From assembly GCA_032358165.1 (NCBI GenBank), contig JAALGY010000028.1:1302001-1366000 (forward strand): 64,000 bases of DNA. Direction: 5' to 3'. The notes below the pieces were generated by a model, which saw nothing but the letters and a program-made list of their open reading frames with translations, searched no databases and had not been told where the DNA came from. Below are positions 46,895-56,852 of this stretch, one piece after another (within the stretch, counting starts at the first letter, position 1; the number at the start of each line of letters is the position of its first letter). Source of the DNA: Diplosphaera chodatii (taxonomy: Eukaryota; Chlorophyta; Trebouxiophyceae; Prasiolales; Stichococcaceae). Position numbers and translations under genes: made by a program.

Positions 46895-48011
46895 ACAGTT
46901 CTCCAGGAATGCCTGCTTGGTGAGGCGGGTGTCCGGCATTGCGACCAGCCGGTTCCAGAACCGGCAGATGGCCAGCGTTGCCGTGTGCGCCACTGGGAAC
47001 CGCCCAAGCTCCCCCAACACCGCCACGTTGGGAGTGCCTGTGCGCACGCCAAGAACAGACCGAAGGAACTTCCGATGAACAAGCTCACAAGTATCCATGC
47101 CAGTACCACATAACGCCCCAGGTCCCCATGTTTCAACACCGTATAGCATAACAGGACGCACTAGTGCATCAAACAAATGCAGCTGCAGTGCTGGGTCATG
47201 CAGGCTCAGGTCATGGCAACGATGCTGCAATGCAAGTGCGGCGCGCTGGGCGGAGGCCGCTCTGCCGATGCTAGCGGCAGCAAAAGAACTACGAGTAGAG
47301 ACATCAACCCCCAGATAGGTAAACGAGTCCAGCACTTCGATGGGAGCATGCATGTAGGTGAGAACCGGTGGTGCAGCAGCCTGGCATTTGACATTGATTA
47401 CATACTGGTGGTGGGCCATTTTGGCCTAGCCACAGGCTCTGGCGGAAAAACCCAGAGCAACATGCACAACGAGTCGTGTGGAATGGAAAGCGGTAAGGGT
47501 ACGAAACCGTTCACTCCCCGCTGACAGAATGGTTCCACTCAATCCCGGTTGGATGCACACCCCTCCAACTCTGCACATTGATTGTGACAACCCCGCAAAA
47601 AGGCTGCCAGTTGCCCGGCATCCTGCTGCATAAAGCCTGCCACTGATGTGATGTTGCTGTCCTCAAACAGCTCCGAATGCTGCACCCTCTGATCCACTAG
47701 GGCTGGACACCCCCAGACCATATGCGCCTCATCATCCACCACGCCGCAGCTACACCGCTGACACAGCCGCTCTGCCCGCGGCAGCCGCTGCCACCTCCCT
47801 GTCTCCACCCCCAGCATGTGACTGCCCATGCGAAACTGTGCTAACCGCCGACGACCGGTCTTGGAGGCGACTGCCTGCAAGTAGCCGGCCAACTGGTAGT
47901 TGTCACCGTTCACAGGGCCCCTGACTCCCAGCCACTCACGCACTTTGCGCAAGTCGCTGCCATTCACAGCATCGAAGGTGCGGCGTTGCAGGTGTGCAGT
48001 GACAACAGATG

Positions 48012-48252
48012 GATGGAATGGAAAGCGGTAAGGGAAGTTGCAAATAGCGATGGAAAAGAGAACCTTTGACCGGAAGGCTGTTTGTGTATTGCGTTTTTCA
48101 ACGACTTATATACACAAACAATGGAGGGCAGATTGCCGAGGCAACCACTTGCATAGGGTGGGGTGGGTTGGTCCCGCACGGAACTAGACCCGAAACTTCC
48201 GCCACCGTCAGGGATCGAACCGAGTCCCTCACGATGTCCAATGAATGGAAAG
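48012..48252 (-). mobile_element. SINE-like element, full copy (second)
   Basis: Same site, flanks and sequence as 46345-46585, exactly 1667 bp further on. Confidence 0.8.
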
Positions 48253-48381
48253 CAGATGTGTCAATGCGCTGCGGCACGCCGTCAACGATGGGTGACATGA
48301 AGTGCAGGAACGAACACACCTGGGCAGCCCAGCATGCTGAGCTGCTGGTGCTGCGCCCCGGCCGGCTGGCCAGAGCACAGT

Positions 48382-48561
48382 GGAATGGAAAGCGGTAAGG
48401 GAAGTTGCAAATAGCGATGGAAAAGAGAACCTTTGACCGGAAGGCTGTTTGTGTATTGCGTTTTTCAACGACTTATATACACAAACAATGGAGGGCAGAT
48501 TGCCGAGGCAACCACTTGCATAGGGTGGGGTGGGTTGGTCCCGCACGGAACTAGACCCGAA
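48382..48561 (-). mobile_element. SINE-like element, 5'-truncated copy (second)
   Basis: Same site, flanks and sequence as 46715-46894, 1667 bp further on. Confidence 0.8.
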
Positions 48562-50326
48562 ACAGTTCTCCAGGAATGCCTGCTTGGTGAGGCGGGTGTC
48601 CGGCATTGCGACCAGCCGGTTCCAGAACCGGCAGATGGCCAGCGTTGCCGTGTGCGCCACTGGGAACCGCCCAAGCTCCCCCAACACCGCCACGTTGGGA
48701 GTGCCTGTGCGCACGCCAAGAACAGACCGAAGGAACTTCCGATGAACAAGCTCACAAGTATCCATGCCAGTACCACATAACGCCCCAGGTCCCCATGTTT
48801 CAACACCGTATAGCATAACAGGACGCACTAGTGCATCAAACAAATGCAGCTGCAGTGCTGGGTCATGCAGGCTCAGGTCATGGCAACGATGCTGCAATGC
48901 AAGTGCGGCGCGCTGGGCGGAGGCCGCTCTGCCGATGCTAGCGGCAGCAAAAGAACTACGAGTAGAGACATCAACCCCCAGATAGGTAAACGAGTCCAGC
49001 ACTTCGATGGGAGCATGCATGTAGGTGAGAACCGGTGGTGCAGCATCCTGGGCTGCATACACCACGACCTTTGTCTTCTTCACGTTGACGGTGAGGCGCC
49101 AGCGCTTGCAGTACGACTCCAGCAGGTCGAGCTGCGCCTGCAGGCCGCGTACGGACGTGGACACCAGGTCCAGGTCATCTGCATAGAAGAGGGCAGGTGC
49201 CTGCACACCACACAGGGTGGGCAGGTCCAGGTCCCCGCCAGCGGCCTCCAGCTCCGCTTGGAAATCGTCAATGTAAATCCCGAAAAGGGTTGGAGATAGT
49301 GGACATCCCTGCTTAACACCCAAAGTGCTCTGGAATGTATCGGACATTCCCCCCTCAAACTGCAATGCCATTGGCACATCAGCATACAGTGCCTGCACCC
49401 CCCTCAGAAACTCCCCATGCACCCCAATCCGCTGCAGCTTCTCCCAAAGCAAATCACGAGGTACAGTATCGTATGCCTTCTTGAAATCGACAAAGCAAGA
49501 GTACAGAGGCTGCTTATCTGCCTTGGCCTTCTCGATGAGGGTGCGAACGACGAAGGTTTGATCGGTGGTGCGGTGGTCCTTGCGGAAGCCCGCCTGCCCG
49601 CGTGCGCGCAGCTGGTGCTGCTCGGTCCACCTCATAAGCTTTTCGTTAAGCATGCAAGCACGATACTGTACCTCGTGATTTGCTTTGGGAGAAGCTGCAG
49701 CGGATTGGGGTGCATGGGGAGTTCCTGAGGGGGGTGCAGGCACTGTATGCTGATGTGCCAATGGCATTGCAGTTTGAGGGGGGAATGTCCGATACATTCC
49801 AGAGCACTTTGGGTGTTAAGCAGGGGTGTCCACTATCTCCAACCCTTTTCGGGATTTACATTGACGATTTCCAAGCGGAGCTGGAGGCCGCCGGCGGGGA
49901 CCTGGACCTGCCCACCCTGTGTGGTGTGCAGGCACCTGCCCTCTTCTATGCAGATGACCTGGACCTGGTGTCCACGTCCGTACGCGGCCTGCAGGCGCAG
50001 CTCGACCTGCTGGAGTCGTACTGCAAGCGCTGGCGCCTCACCGTCAACGTGAAGAAGACAAAGGTCGTGGTGTATGCAGCCCAGGCTGCTGCACCACCGG
50101 TTCTCACCTACATGCATGCTCCCATCGAAGTGCTGGACTCGTTTACTTATCTGGGGATCGATATCTCTACTCGTAGTTCTTTTGCTGCCGCTAGCATCGG
50201 CAGAGCGGCCTCCGCCCAGCGCGCCGCACTTGCATTGCAGCATCGTTGCCATGACCTGAGCCTGCATGACCCAGCACTGCAGCTGCATTTGTTTGATGCA
50301 CTAGTACGTCCTGTTATGCTATACGT

Positions 50327-51063
50327 GTGTTCGTTCCTGCACTTCATGTCACCCATCGTTGACGGCGTGCCGCAGCGCTTTGACACATCTGTTGTCACTG
50401 CACACCTGCAGCGCCGCACCTTCGATGCTGTGAATGGCAGCGACTGGCGCAAAGTGCGTGAGTGGCTGGGAGTCAGGGGCCCTGTGAACAGTGACAACTA
50501 CGAGATGGCCGGCTACTTGCAGGCAGTCGCCTCCAAGACCGGTCGTCGGCGGTTAGCACAGTTTCGCATGGGCAGTCACATGCTTGGGGTGGAGACAGGG
50601 AGGTGGCAGCGGCTGCCGCGGGCAGAGCGGCTGTGTCAGCGGTGTAGCTGCGGCGTGGTGGATGATGAGGCGCATATGGTCTGGGGGTGTCCAACCCTAG
50701 TGGATCAGAGGGTGCAGCATTCGGAGCTGTTTGAAGACAGCAACATCACATCAGTGGCAGACTTTATGCAGCAGGATGCCGGGCAACTGGCAGCCTTTTT
50801 GCGGGGTTGTCATGATCAATGTGCAGAGTTGGAGGGGTGTGCATCCAACCGGGTTGAGTGGAACCATTCTGTCAGCGGGGAGTGAACGGTTTCGTACACG
50901 ACTCGCTGTGCATGTTGCTCTGGGTTTTTTCCGCCAGAGCCTGTGGCTAGGCCAAAATGGCCCACCAAAAACAGCCTTCCGGTCAAAGGTTCTCTTTTCC
51001 ATCGCTATTTGCAACTTCCCTTACCGCTTTCCATTCCACCACCAGTATGTAATCAATGGCACT
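50327..51063 (+). mobile_element. 5'-truncated LINE inserted in the host, carrying a SINE scrap
   Basis: Starts at CSFLHFMSPIVDG and ends in a very short tail (GTAATCAATG); CTATACG flanks it in the host. A SINE 3' fragment (about 50968-51034) lies in its 3' UTR between copies of CCACCA. Confidence 0.8.
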
Positions 51064-51963
51064 ATACGGTGTTGAAACATGGGGACCTGGGGCGTTATGT
51101 GGTACTGGCATGGATACATGTGAGTTTGTCCATCGGAAGTTCCTTCGGTCTGTTCTTGGCGTGCGCACAGGCACTCCCAACGTGGCGGTGTTGGGGGAGC
51201 TTGGGCGGTTCCCAGTGGCGCACACGGCAACGCTGGCCATCTGCCGGTTCTGGAACCGGCTGGTCGCAATGCCGGACACCCGCCTCACCAAGCAGGCATT
51301 CCTGGAGAACTGTGCTCTGGCCACCCGGCCGGGGCGCAGCACAAGCAGCTCAGCATGCTGGGCTGCCCAGGTGTGTTCGTTCCTGCACTTCATGTCACCC
51401 ATCGTTGACGGCGTGCCGCAGCGCATTGACACATCTGTTGTCACTGCACACCTGCAGCGCCGCACCTTCGATGCTGTGAATGGCAGCGACTTGCGCAAAG
51501 TGCGTGAGTGGCTGGGAGTCAGGGGCCCTGTGAACAGTGACAACTACCAGATGGCCGGCTACTTGCAGGCAGTCGCCTCCAAGACCGGTCGTCGGCGGTT
51601 AGCACAGTTTCGCATGGGCAGTCACATGCTTGGGGTGGAGACAGGGAGGTGGCAGCGGCTGCCGCGGGCAGAGCGGCTGTGTCAGCGGTGTAGCTGCGGC
51701 GTGGTGGATGATGAGGCGCATATGGTCTGGGGGTGTCCAGCCCTAGTGGATCAGAGGGTGCAGCATTCGGAGCTGTTTGAAGACAGCAACATCACATCAG
51801 TGGCAGGCTTTATGCAGCAGGATGCCGGGCAACTGGCAGCCTTTTTGCGGGGTTGTCATGATCAATGTGCAGAGTTGGAGGGGTGTGCATCCAACCGGGA
51901 TTGAGTGGAACCATTCTGTCAGCGGGGAGTGAACGGTTTCGTACACGACTCGCTGTGCATGTT

Positions 51964-52030
51964 GCTCTGGGTTTTTCCGCCAGAGCCTGTGGCTAGGCCA
52001 AAATGGCCCACCACCAGTATGTAATCAATG
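51964..52030 (+). other. LINE 3' terminal hairpins and hexamer tail (type example)
   Basis: Stem 1 is GCTCTGG (51964-51970) with CCAGAGC (51980-51986) and a T-rich 9-nt loop. Stem 2 is GGCCA/TGGCC (51996-52008) with an AAA loop. Then GTATGTAATCAATG and the (TCAATG)n tail. The same block ends every LINE copy in the window on both strands. By analogy with stringent LINEs this is the likely reverse-transcriptase recognition signal. Confidence 0.75.
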
Positions 52031-52203
52031 TCAATGTCACACACACACCTCACCAGCCAGCACCAGCCCTCATCTTCACCCTCACTCTCAGTCCCATCCT
52101 GGACTCCCACCTCCGCTACTCGTCCCAGCCCGGACTCCCCTGCATTCCCTTGTGGTTTCAGTGTCCTCCATTGACATGTTTCGGAACACTTGATGTTGAC
52201 GTT

Positions 52204-53103
52204 CTAACATTGATTACATACTGGTGGTGGGCCATTTTGGCCTAGCCACAGGCTCTGGCGGAAAAACCCAGAGCAACATGCACAACGAGTCGTGTACGAA
52301 ACCGTGCACTCCCCGCTGACAGAATGGTTCCACTCAATCCCGGTTGGATGCACACCCCTCCAACTCTGCACACTGATCATGACAACCCCGCAAAAAGGCT
52401 GCCAGTTGCCCGGCATCCTGCTGCATGAAGTCCGCCACTGATGTGATGTTGCTGTCCTCAAACAGCTCCGAATGCTGCACCCTCTGATCTACTAGGGCTG
52501 GACACCCCCAGACCATATGCGCCTCATCATCCACCACGCCGCAGCTACACCGCTGACACAGCCGCTCTGCCCGCGGCAGCCGCTGCCACCTCCCTGTCTC
52601 CACCCCCAGCATGTGACTGCCCATGCGAAACTGTGCTAACCGCCGACGACCGGTCTTGGAGGCAACTGCCTGCAAGTAGCCGGCCAACTGGTAGTTGTCG
52701 CCGTTCACAGGGCCCCTGACTCCCAGCCACTCACGCACTTTGCGCAAGTCGCTGCCATTCACAGCATCGAAGGTGCGGCGCTGCAGGTGTGCAGTGACAA
52801 CAGATGTGTCAATGCGCTGCGGCACGCCGTCAACGATGGGTGACATGAAGTGCAGGAACGAACACACCTGGGCAGCCCAGCATGCTGAGCTGCTGGTGCT
52901 GCGCCCCAGCCGGGTGGCCAGAGCACAGTTCTCCAGGAATGCCTGCTTGGTGAGGCGGGTGTCCGGCATTGCGACCAGCCGGTTCCAGAACCGGCAGATG
53001 GCCAGCGTTGCCGTGTGCGCCACTGGGAACCGCCCAAGCTCCCCCAACACCGCCACGTTGGGAGTGCCTGTGCGCACGCCAAGAACAGACCGAAGGTCAT
53101 TTG
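52204..53103 (-). mobile_element. 5'-truncated LINE copy
   Basis: Runs from its 3' end and tail at 52204 through the zinc region to RSVLGVRTGTPN near 53095. The coding frame is open (257-aa ORF). The region 52040-52203 to its left holds unique-looking Pro/Ser-coding sequence and a scrap of the CAAA element (52138-52200). Confidence 0.8.
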
Positions 53104-53190
53104 TCATTGATTACATACTGGTGGTGGGCCATTTTGGCCTAGCCACAGGCTCTGGCGGAAAAACCCAGAGCAACATGCACAACGAGTCGT
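53104..53190 (-). mobile_element. 87-bp LINE 3' end
   Basis: Consists only of the tail, both hairpins and ACAACGAGTCGT, followed at once by another LINE 3' end in the same orientation. Confidence 0.8.
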
Positions 53191-53330
53191 GACATTGACA
53201 TTGATTACATACTGGTGGTGGGCCATTTTGGCCTAGCCACAGGCTCTGGCGGAAAAACCCAGAGCAACATGCACAACGAGTCGTGTACGAAACCGTGCAC
53301 TCCCCGCTGACTGAATGGTTTCCATCAATC

Positions 53331-53570
53331 CCTTACCGCTTTCCATTCATTGGACATCGTGAGGGACTCGGTTCGATCCCTGACGGTGGCGGAAGTTTCG
53401 GGTCTAGTTCCGTGCGGGACCAACCCACCCCACCCTATGCAAGTGGTTGCCTCGGCAATCTGCCCTCCATTGTTTGTGTATATAAGTCGTTGAAAAACGC
53501 AATACACAAACATCCTTCCGGTCAAAGGTTCTCTTTTCCATCGCTATTTGCAACTTCCCTTACCGCTTTC
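53331..53570 (+). mobile_element. SINE-like element, full copy with an extra 5' piece
   Basis: Begins with 19 bp of SINE 3'-end sequence (CCTTACCGCTTTCCATTC), then the complete unit from ATTGGACATCGTG with B box GGTTCGATCCC, TGTATATAAGTCG and the end CCGCTTTCC. Confidence 0.75.
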
Positions 53571-53766
53571 CGGTTGGATGCACACCCCTCCAACTCTGCA
53601 CATTGATCATGACAACCCCGCAAAAAGGCTGCCAGTTGCCCGGCATCCTGCTGCATGAAGTCCGCCACTAATGTGATGTTGCTGTCCTCAAACAGCTCGG
53701 AATGCTGCACCCTCTGATCTGCTAGGGCTGGACACCCCCAGACCATATGCGCCTCATCATCCACCA

Positions 53767-54079
53767 TTAGACACTCGCAGCGGTGCGACCTAGCCGCGTG
53801 TGCGTGGCCTTGCCGCCGCCGCCGCCAGGTACCCGCACTTGTACGACCATTAGGTAGCCTTCCTCATCGGGACTATTGCCTTTCGCTGGTCTCATGGGCC
53901 CTGCATTCCCTTGTGGTTTCAGTGTCCTCCATTGACATATTTCGAACAGAGCGTTTTGATGACCTACCCAGCCGCCCTCACGTTCCCACGTGAGACGCCG
54001 CATTGTGCCGCAGAGCCTTGTTCATTGAGCTTGGTTCTGGTCTGGACGCCCTTTGTAAAAAACAAACAAACAAACAAAA
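53767..54079 (+). mobile_element. (CAAA)n-tailed short retroelement with perfect 11-bp target duplication
   Basis: ATCATCCACCA at 53756-53766 and again at 54080-54090 flanks 313 bp that end in CAAA repeats. It starts TTAGACACTCGCAGCGG and includes a GCC-repeat. No ORF of note. It may be a SINE or the 3' end of a second LINE family not otherwise present here. Confidence 0.85.
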
Positions 54080-54286
54080 ATCATCCACCACGCCGCAGCT
54101 ACACCGCTGACACAGCCGCTCTGCCCGCGGCAGTCGCTGCCACCTCCCTGTCTCCACCCCCAGCATGTGACTGCCCATGCGAAACTGTGCTAACCGCCGA
54201 CGACCGGTCTTGGAGGCGACTGCCTGCAAGTAGCCGGCCATCTGGTAGTTGTCACTGTTCACAGGGCCCCTGACTCCCAGCCACCA

Positions 54287-54735
54287 GTTTTCACCGTGCC
54301 AGGGGGAGGGGCCCCCTGGCACGGCCTGCCGCTGCTCCCATACGCATCTTCATCGCCTTCGCCACTCTTGCTTGCCTCCACGAGCAGCGTGCCAGCCTTG
54401 CGGCCCATCACACCAGCCCAAACTGTTGCCATCCTGGCAGCACAACACCTGTACCAGCCACACCTGACGTCCACACCACTTCTACGCTCACACAGCCACT
54501 CAGCACCTTCTTCATTGTCATCAAACGCAAGCGCGCAAACGGAAAGTCCACAGTCGCCGCCTCCGACCCCCAAACCCCTCAGCACGCCTCCACCAGCCAG
54601 CCCCCTCAACGCCGTCTCCTACGGTTCTACGCCTTCACCATCACCTTCAGCAGCTTCTACATCGTCATAGGAGCCGCCTGCAGCCGGCCCTGCGTCTCTA
54701 GCCGGACTTCGGGGGCAGTTCGGTTTGGTGATCAG
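54287..54735 (+). mobile_element. LINE 5' region, left half
   Basis: Near-identical to 36861-37135 from about 54470, but extends some 180 bp further upstream. It is interrupted at ATCAGC by the nested block 54736-56300 and continues at 56300-56820. Confidence 0.65.
54294..54324 (+). other. Perfect 13-bp stem, 5-nt loop hairpin
   Basis: CCGTGCCAGGGGG (54294-54306), loop AGGGG, CCCCCTGGCACGG (54312-54324). GC-rich and without mismatch; lies at the left edge of the presumed LINE 5' region. Confidence 0.85.
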
Positions 54736-56300
54736 CATTGACATTTGACATTGATTACATACTGGTGGTGGGCCATTTTGGCCTAGCCACAGGCTCTGGC
54801 GGAAAAACCCAGAGCAACATGCACAACGAGTCGTGTACGAAACCGTTCACTCCCCGCTGGTGGATGATGAGGCGCATATGGTCTGGGGGTGTCCAGCCCT
54901 AGTGGATCAGAGGGTGCAGCATTCGGAGCTGTTTGAGGACAGCAACATCACATCAGTGGCAGGCTTTATGCAGCAGGATGCCGGGCAACTGGCAGCCTTT
55001 TTGCGGGGTTGTCACAATCAATGTGCAGAGTTGGAGGGGTGTGCATCCAACCGGGATTGAGTGGAACCATTCTGTCAGCGGGGAGTGAACGGTTTCGTAC
55101 ACGACTCGTTGTGCATGTTGCTCTGGGTTTTTCCGCCAGAGCCTGTGGCTAGGCCAAAATGGCCCACCACCAGTATGTAATCAATGTCAATGCCGCTGAC
55201 AGAATGGTTCCACTCAATCCCGGTTGGATGCACACCCCTCCAACTCTGCACATTGATTGTGACAACCCCGCAAAAAGGCTGCCAGTTGCCCGACATCCTG
55301 CTGCATAAAGCCTGCCACTGATGTGATGTTGCTGTCCTCAAACAGCTCCGAATGCTGCACCCTCTGATCCACTAGGGCTGGACACCCCCAGACCATATGC
55401 GCCTCATCATCCACCACGCCGCAGCTACACCGCTGACACAGCCGCTCTGCCCGCGGCAGCCGCTGCCACCTCCCTGTCTCCACCCCCAGCATGTGACTGC
55501 CCATGCGAAACTGTGCTAACCGCCGACGACCGGTCTTGGAGGCGACTGCCTGCAAGTAGCCGGCCAACTGGTAGTTGTCACCGTTCACAGGGCCCCTGAC
55601 TCCCAGCCACTCACGCACTTTGCGCAAGTCGCTGCCATTCACAGCATCGAAGGTGCGGCGTTGCAGGTGTGCAGTGACAACAGATGTGTCAATGCGCTGC
55701 GGCACGCCGTCAACGATGGGTGACATGAAGTGCAGGAACGAACACACCTGGGCAGCCCAGCATGCTGAGCTGCTGGTGCTGCGCCCCGGCCGGGTGGCCA
55801 GAGCACAGTTCTCCAGGAATGCCTGCTTGGTGAGGCGGGTGTCCGGCATTGCGACCAGCCGGTTCCAGAACCGGCAGATGGCCAGCGTTGCCGTGTGCGC
55901 CACTGGGAACCGCCCAAGCTCCCCCAACACCGCCACGTTGGGAGTGCCTGTGCGCACGCCAAGAACAGACCGAAGGAACTTCCGATGAACAAGCTCACAA
56001 GTATCCATGCCAGTACCACATAACGCCCCAGGTCCCCATGTTTCAACACCGTATAGCATAACAGGACGCACTAGTGCATCAAACAAATGCAGCTGCAGTG
56101 CTGGGTCATGCAGGCTCAGGTCATGGCAACGATGCTGCAATGCAAGTGCGGCGCGCTGGGCGGAGGCCGCTCTGCCGATGCTAGCGGCAGCAAAAGAACT
56201 ACGAGTAGAGACATCAACCCCCAGATAGGTAAACGAGTCCAGCACTTCGATGGGAGCATGCATGTAGGTGAGAACCGTCAGCAGGGTTCTCACAATCACA
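54736..56300 (-). mobile_element. Minus-strand LINE with a plus-strand LINE fragment nested inside
   Basis: The minus-strand LINE (54738-54859 and 55193-56278) is split by a plus-strand 3' fragment (54860-55192) flanked by CCGCTG. The outer LINE runs from its 3' end to the TYMHAPIEVL region. About 20 bp of filler (GTCAGCAGGGTTCTCAC) separates it from the resumed 5' region. Confidence 0.8.
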
Positions 56301-56820
56301 ATCAGCAGGGATCCCGCAGCACAGCGGTTTCGGAAACCGCCTTCACAGCCTGGCCGGCGTCGCCACAGCTCTGCAGCCATCACGCACGGTGTCATGCTAC
56401 GCTCTGACAGCCGTTAGCCCGCCATCAGCCTTCACAGCAGCCGCTTCAGCCGCCTGCGCCGCATGCGCGACTGCGCCGCTGCAGGCTTGGTCACCCTGTA
56501 GCAGCCAGGCGCACGTTCAGCGTTCAGCGGCGTACAGCATCCATCTACGCAGCTTCAGCAGCGCCTCGGCTCTTGTTCGATCCAGTTTGCAACGCTTTGG
56601 GGGAGCCGCTTCAGACTGGCGTCCGGCATCAGCTGCGCCGCCTTGCCATCGACAGCCGACATTCACAGACCTTTTTTCTCAGACTGCAGATGCACATACT
56701 CGCGACTGTGTCACATCGTCATACCAGCGTGTGCTGCCTCCTCAGCCATGCAGCTTCACCATTGCCAGCTGCCGCCGCCGCCGCTTGCCGCATCTGCCCC
56801 TTGCCGCATGGGCAGTCACA
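56300..56820 (+). mobile_element. LINE 5' region, right half
   Basis: Near-identical to 37141-37590, then follows the version seen at 34876-35050 (CCATTGCCAGCTGCC). Ends in CGCATGGGCAGTCACATG, a scrap of LINE coding sequence, at the telomere-like repeat. Confidence 0.65.
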
Positions 56821-56821
56821 T

Positions 56822-56852
56822 GGGTTTAGGGTTTTAGGGTTTAGGGTTTAGG
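56822..56852 (+). repeat. Interstitial telomere-like repeat
   Basis: Four consecutive TTTAGGG-type units, one of them TTTTAGGG, at a junction between two LINE pieces. TTTAGGG is the plant/trebouxiophyte telomere unit; TTTTAGGG is the Chlamydomonas unit. Confidence 0.85.

Larger units (their letters stand above)
45732..49659 (-). mobile_element. Minus-strand LINE dimer inserted in the host reverse transcriptase
   Basis: The 3' copy (45732-47390) and the 5' copy (about 47391-49659) share the same head-to-tail junction as the plus-strand dimer at 42.4 kb. ACGAT flanks the block in the host. Both copies carry the same two SINE insertions at the same sites, 1667 bp apart. The 5' copy is truncated at the ACMLNEKLMRW region. 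A 522-aa ORF reported over the 5' copy starts in chimeric sequence and is disabled by the SINEs. Confidence 0.8.
40124..51904 (+). pseudogene. LINE ORF2 (endonuclease, reverse transcriptase, zinc motif), interrupted four times
   Basis: Read across the host segments, ORF2 begins WLSLNVQGWLSRD at about 40145, with SETW soon after: the N and E motifs of an APE-type endonuclease. It resumes at 43609 with YVADKLAPM, GHVFVVGDLNARTS, SLIDYVLASAD and ESDHAALHLL (remaining endonuclease motifs). The reverse transcriptase follows: PIHKGGDTSDPGNYRGIAV, GFRKDHRTTDQTF, CFVDFKKAYD, QGCPLSPTLFGIYIDD, ALFYADDLDLVS. The C-terminus has LCQRCSCGVVDDEAHMVWGC, a CCHC-like motif as in plant LINEs (zf-RVT), and ends CASNRD. 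All catalytic motifs are present, so the host was probably active before being broken. I saw no RNase H domain. Confidence 0.85.
36861..52040 (+). mobile_element. Near-full-length host LINE split into six segments by five nested insertions
   Basis: Segments 36861-38376, 39197-40350, 43609-44944, 45298-45731, 49660-50326 and 51064-52040 read continuously as 5' region, ORF1, ORF2 and 3' end once the intervening pieces are ignored. The cuts are flanked by short target duplications: TGCC (38.38/39.2 kb), a TGT-containing junction (40.35/43.61), CTATAGG (44.94/45.30), ACGAT (45.73/49.66) and CTATACG (50.33/51.06). Frame is preserved at each join. The 3' end has the two hairpins at 51964-51986 and 51996-52008 and a (TCAATG)n tail. 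The true 5' end is probably missing, since a related copy at 54.29 kb extends further upstream. Confidence 0.8.
53191..54286 (-). mobile_element. 5'-truncated LINE interrupted by a SINE and a CAAA element
   Basis: LINE pieces 53191-53330, 53571-53766 and 54080-54286 are continuous once the two insertions are ignored. The LINE stops at CCAGCCAC next to the hairpin at 54294. Confidence 0.75.

Noticed and set aside
48229..49797. A 522-aa minus-strand ORF resembling an intact reverse transcriptase gene
   Set aside because: Its first residues come from the antisense of the neighbouring host segment, there is no endonuclease, and two SINE insertions break the C-terminal region.
48800..50330. An apparent large inverted repeat (LINE arms of several hundred bp around 49.66 kb) that might be a hairpin or twin-priming product
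   Set aside because: The plus-strand arm continues the host LINE from 45.73 kb with an ACGAT duplication, so this is a minus-strand insertion inside a plus-strand host, not a palindrome-forming event.
50320..50335. Internal deletion in the LINE at CTATACG
   Set aside because: The missing part resumes at 51064 after a second CTATACG, so it is an insertion with a target duplication rather than a deletion.
53380..53400. A tRNA gene suggested by GGTTCGATCCC
   Set aside because: Only a B box is present; no acceptor stem, D arm or anticodon arm can be drawn, and the motif belongs to the SINE-like element.
53767..54003. Minus-strand 78-aa Gly/Arg-rich ORF
   Set aside because: Lies wholly inside the CAAA-tailed element and depends on its GCC repeat.
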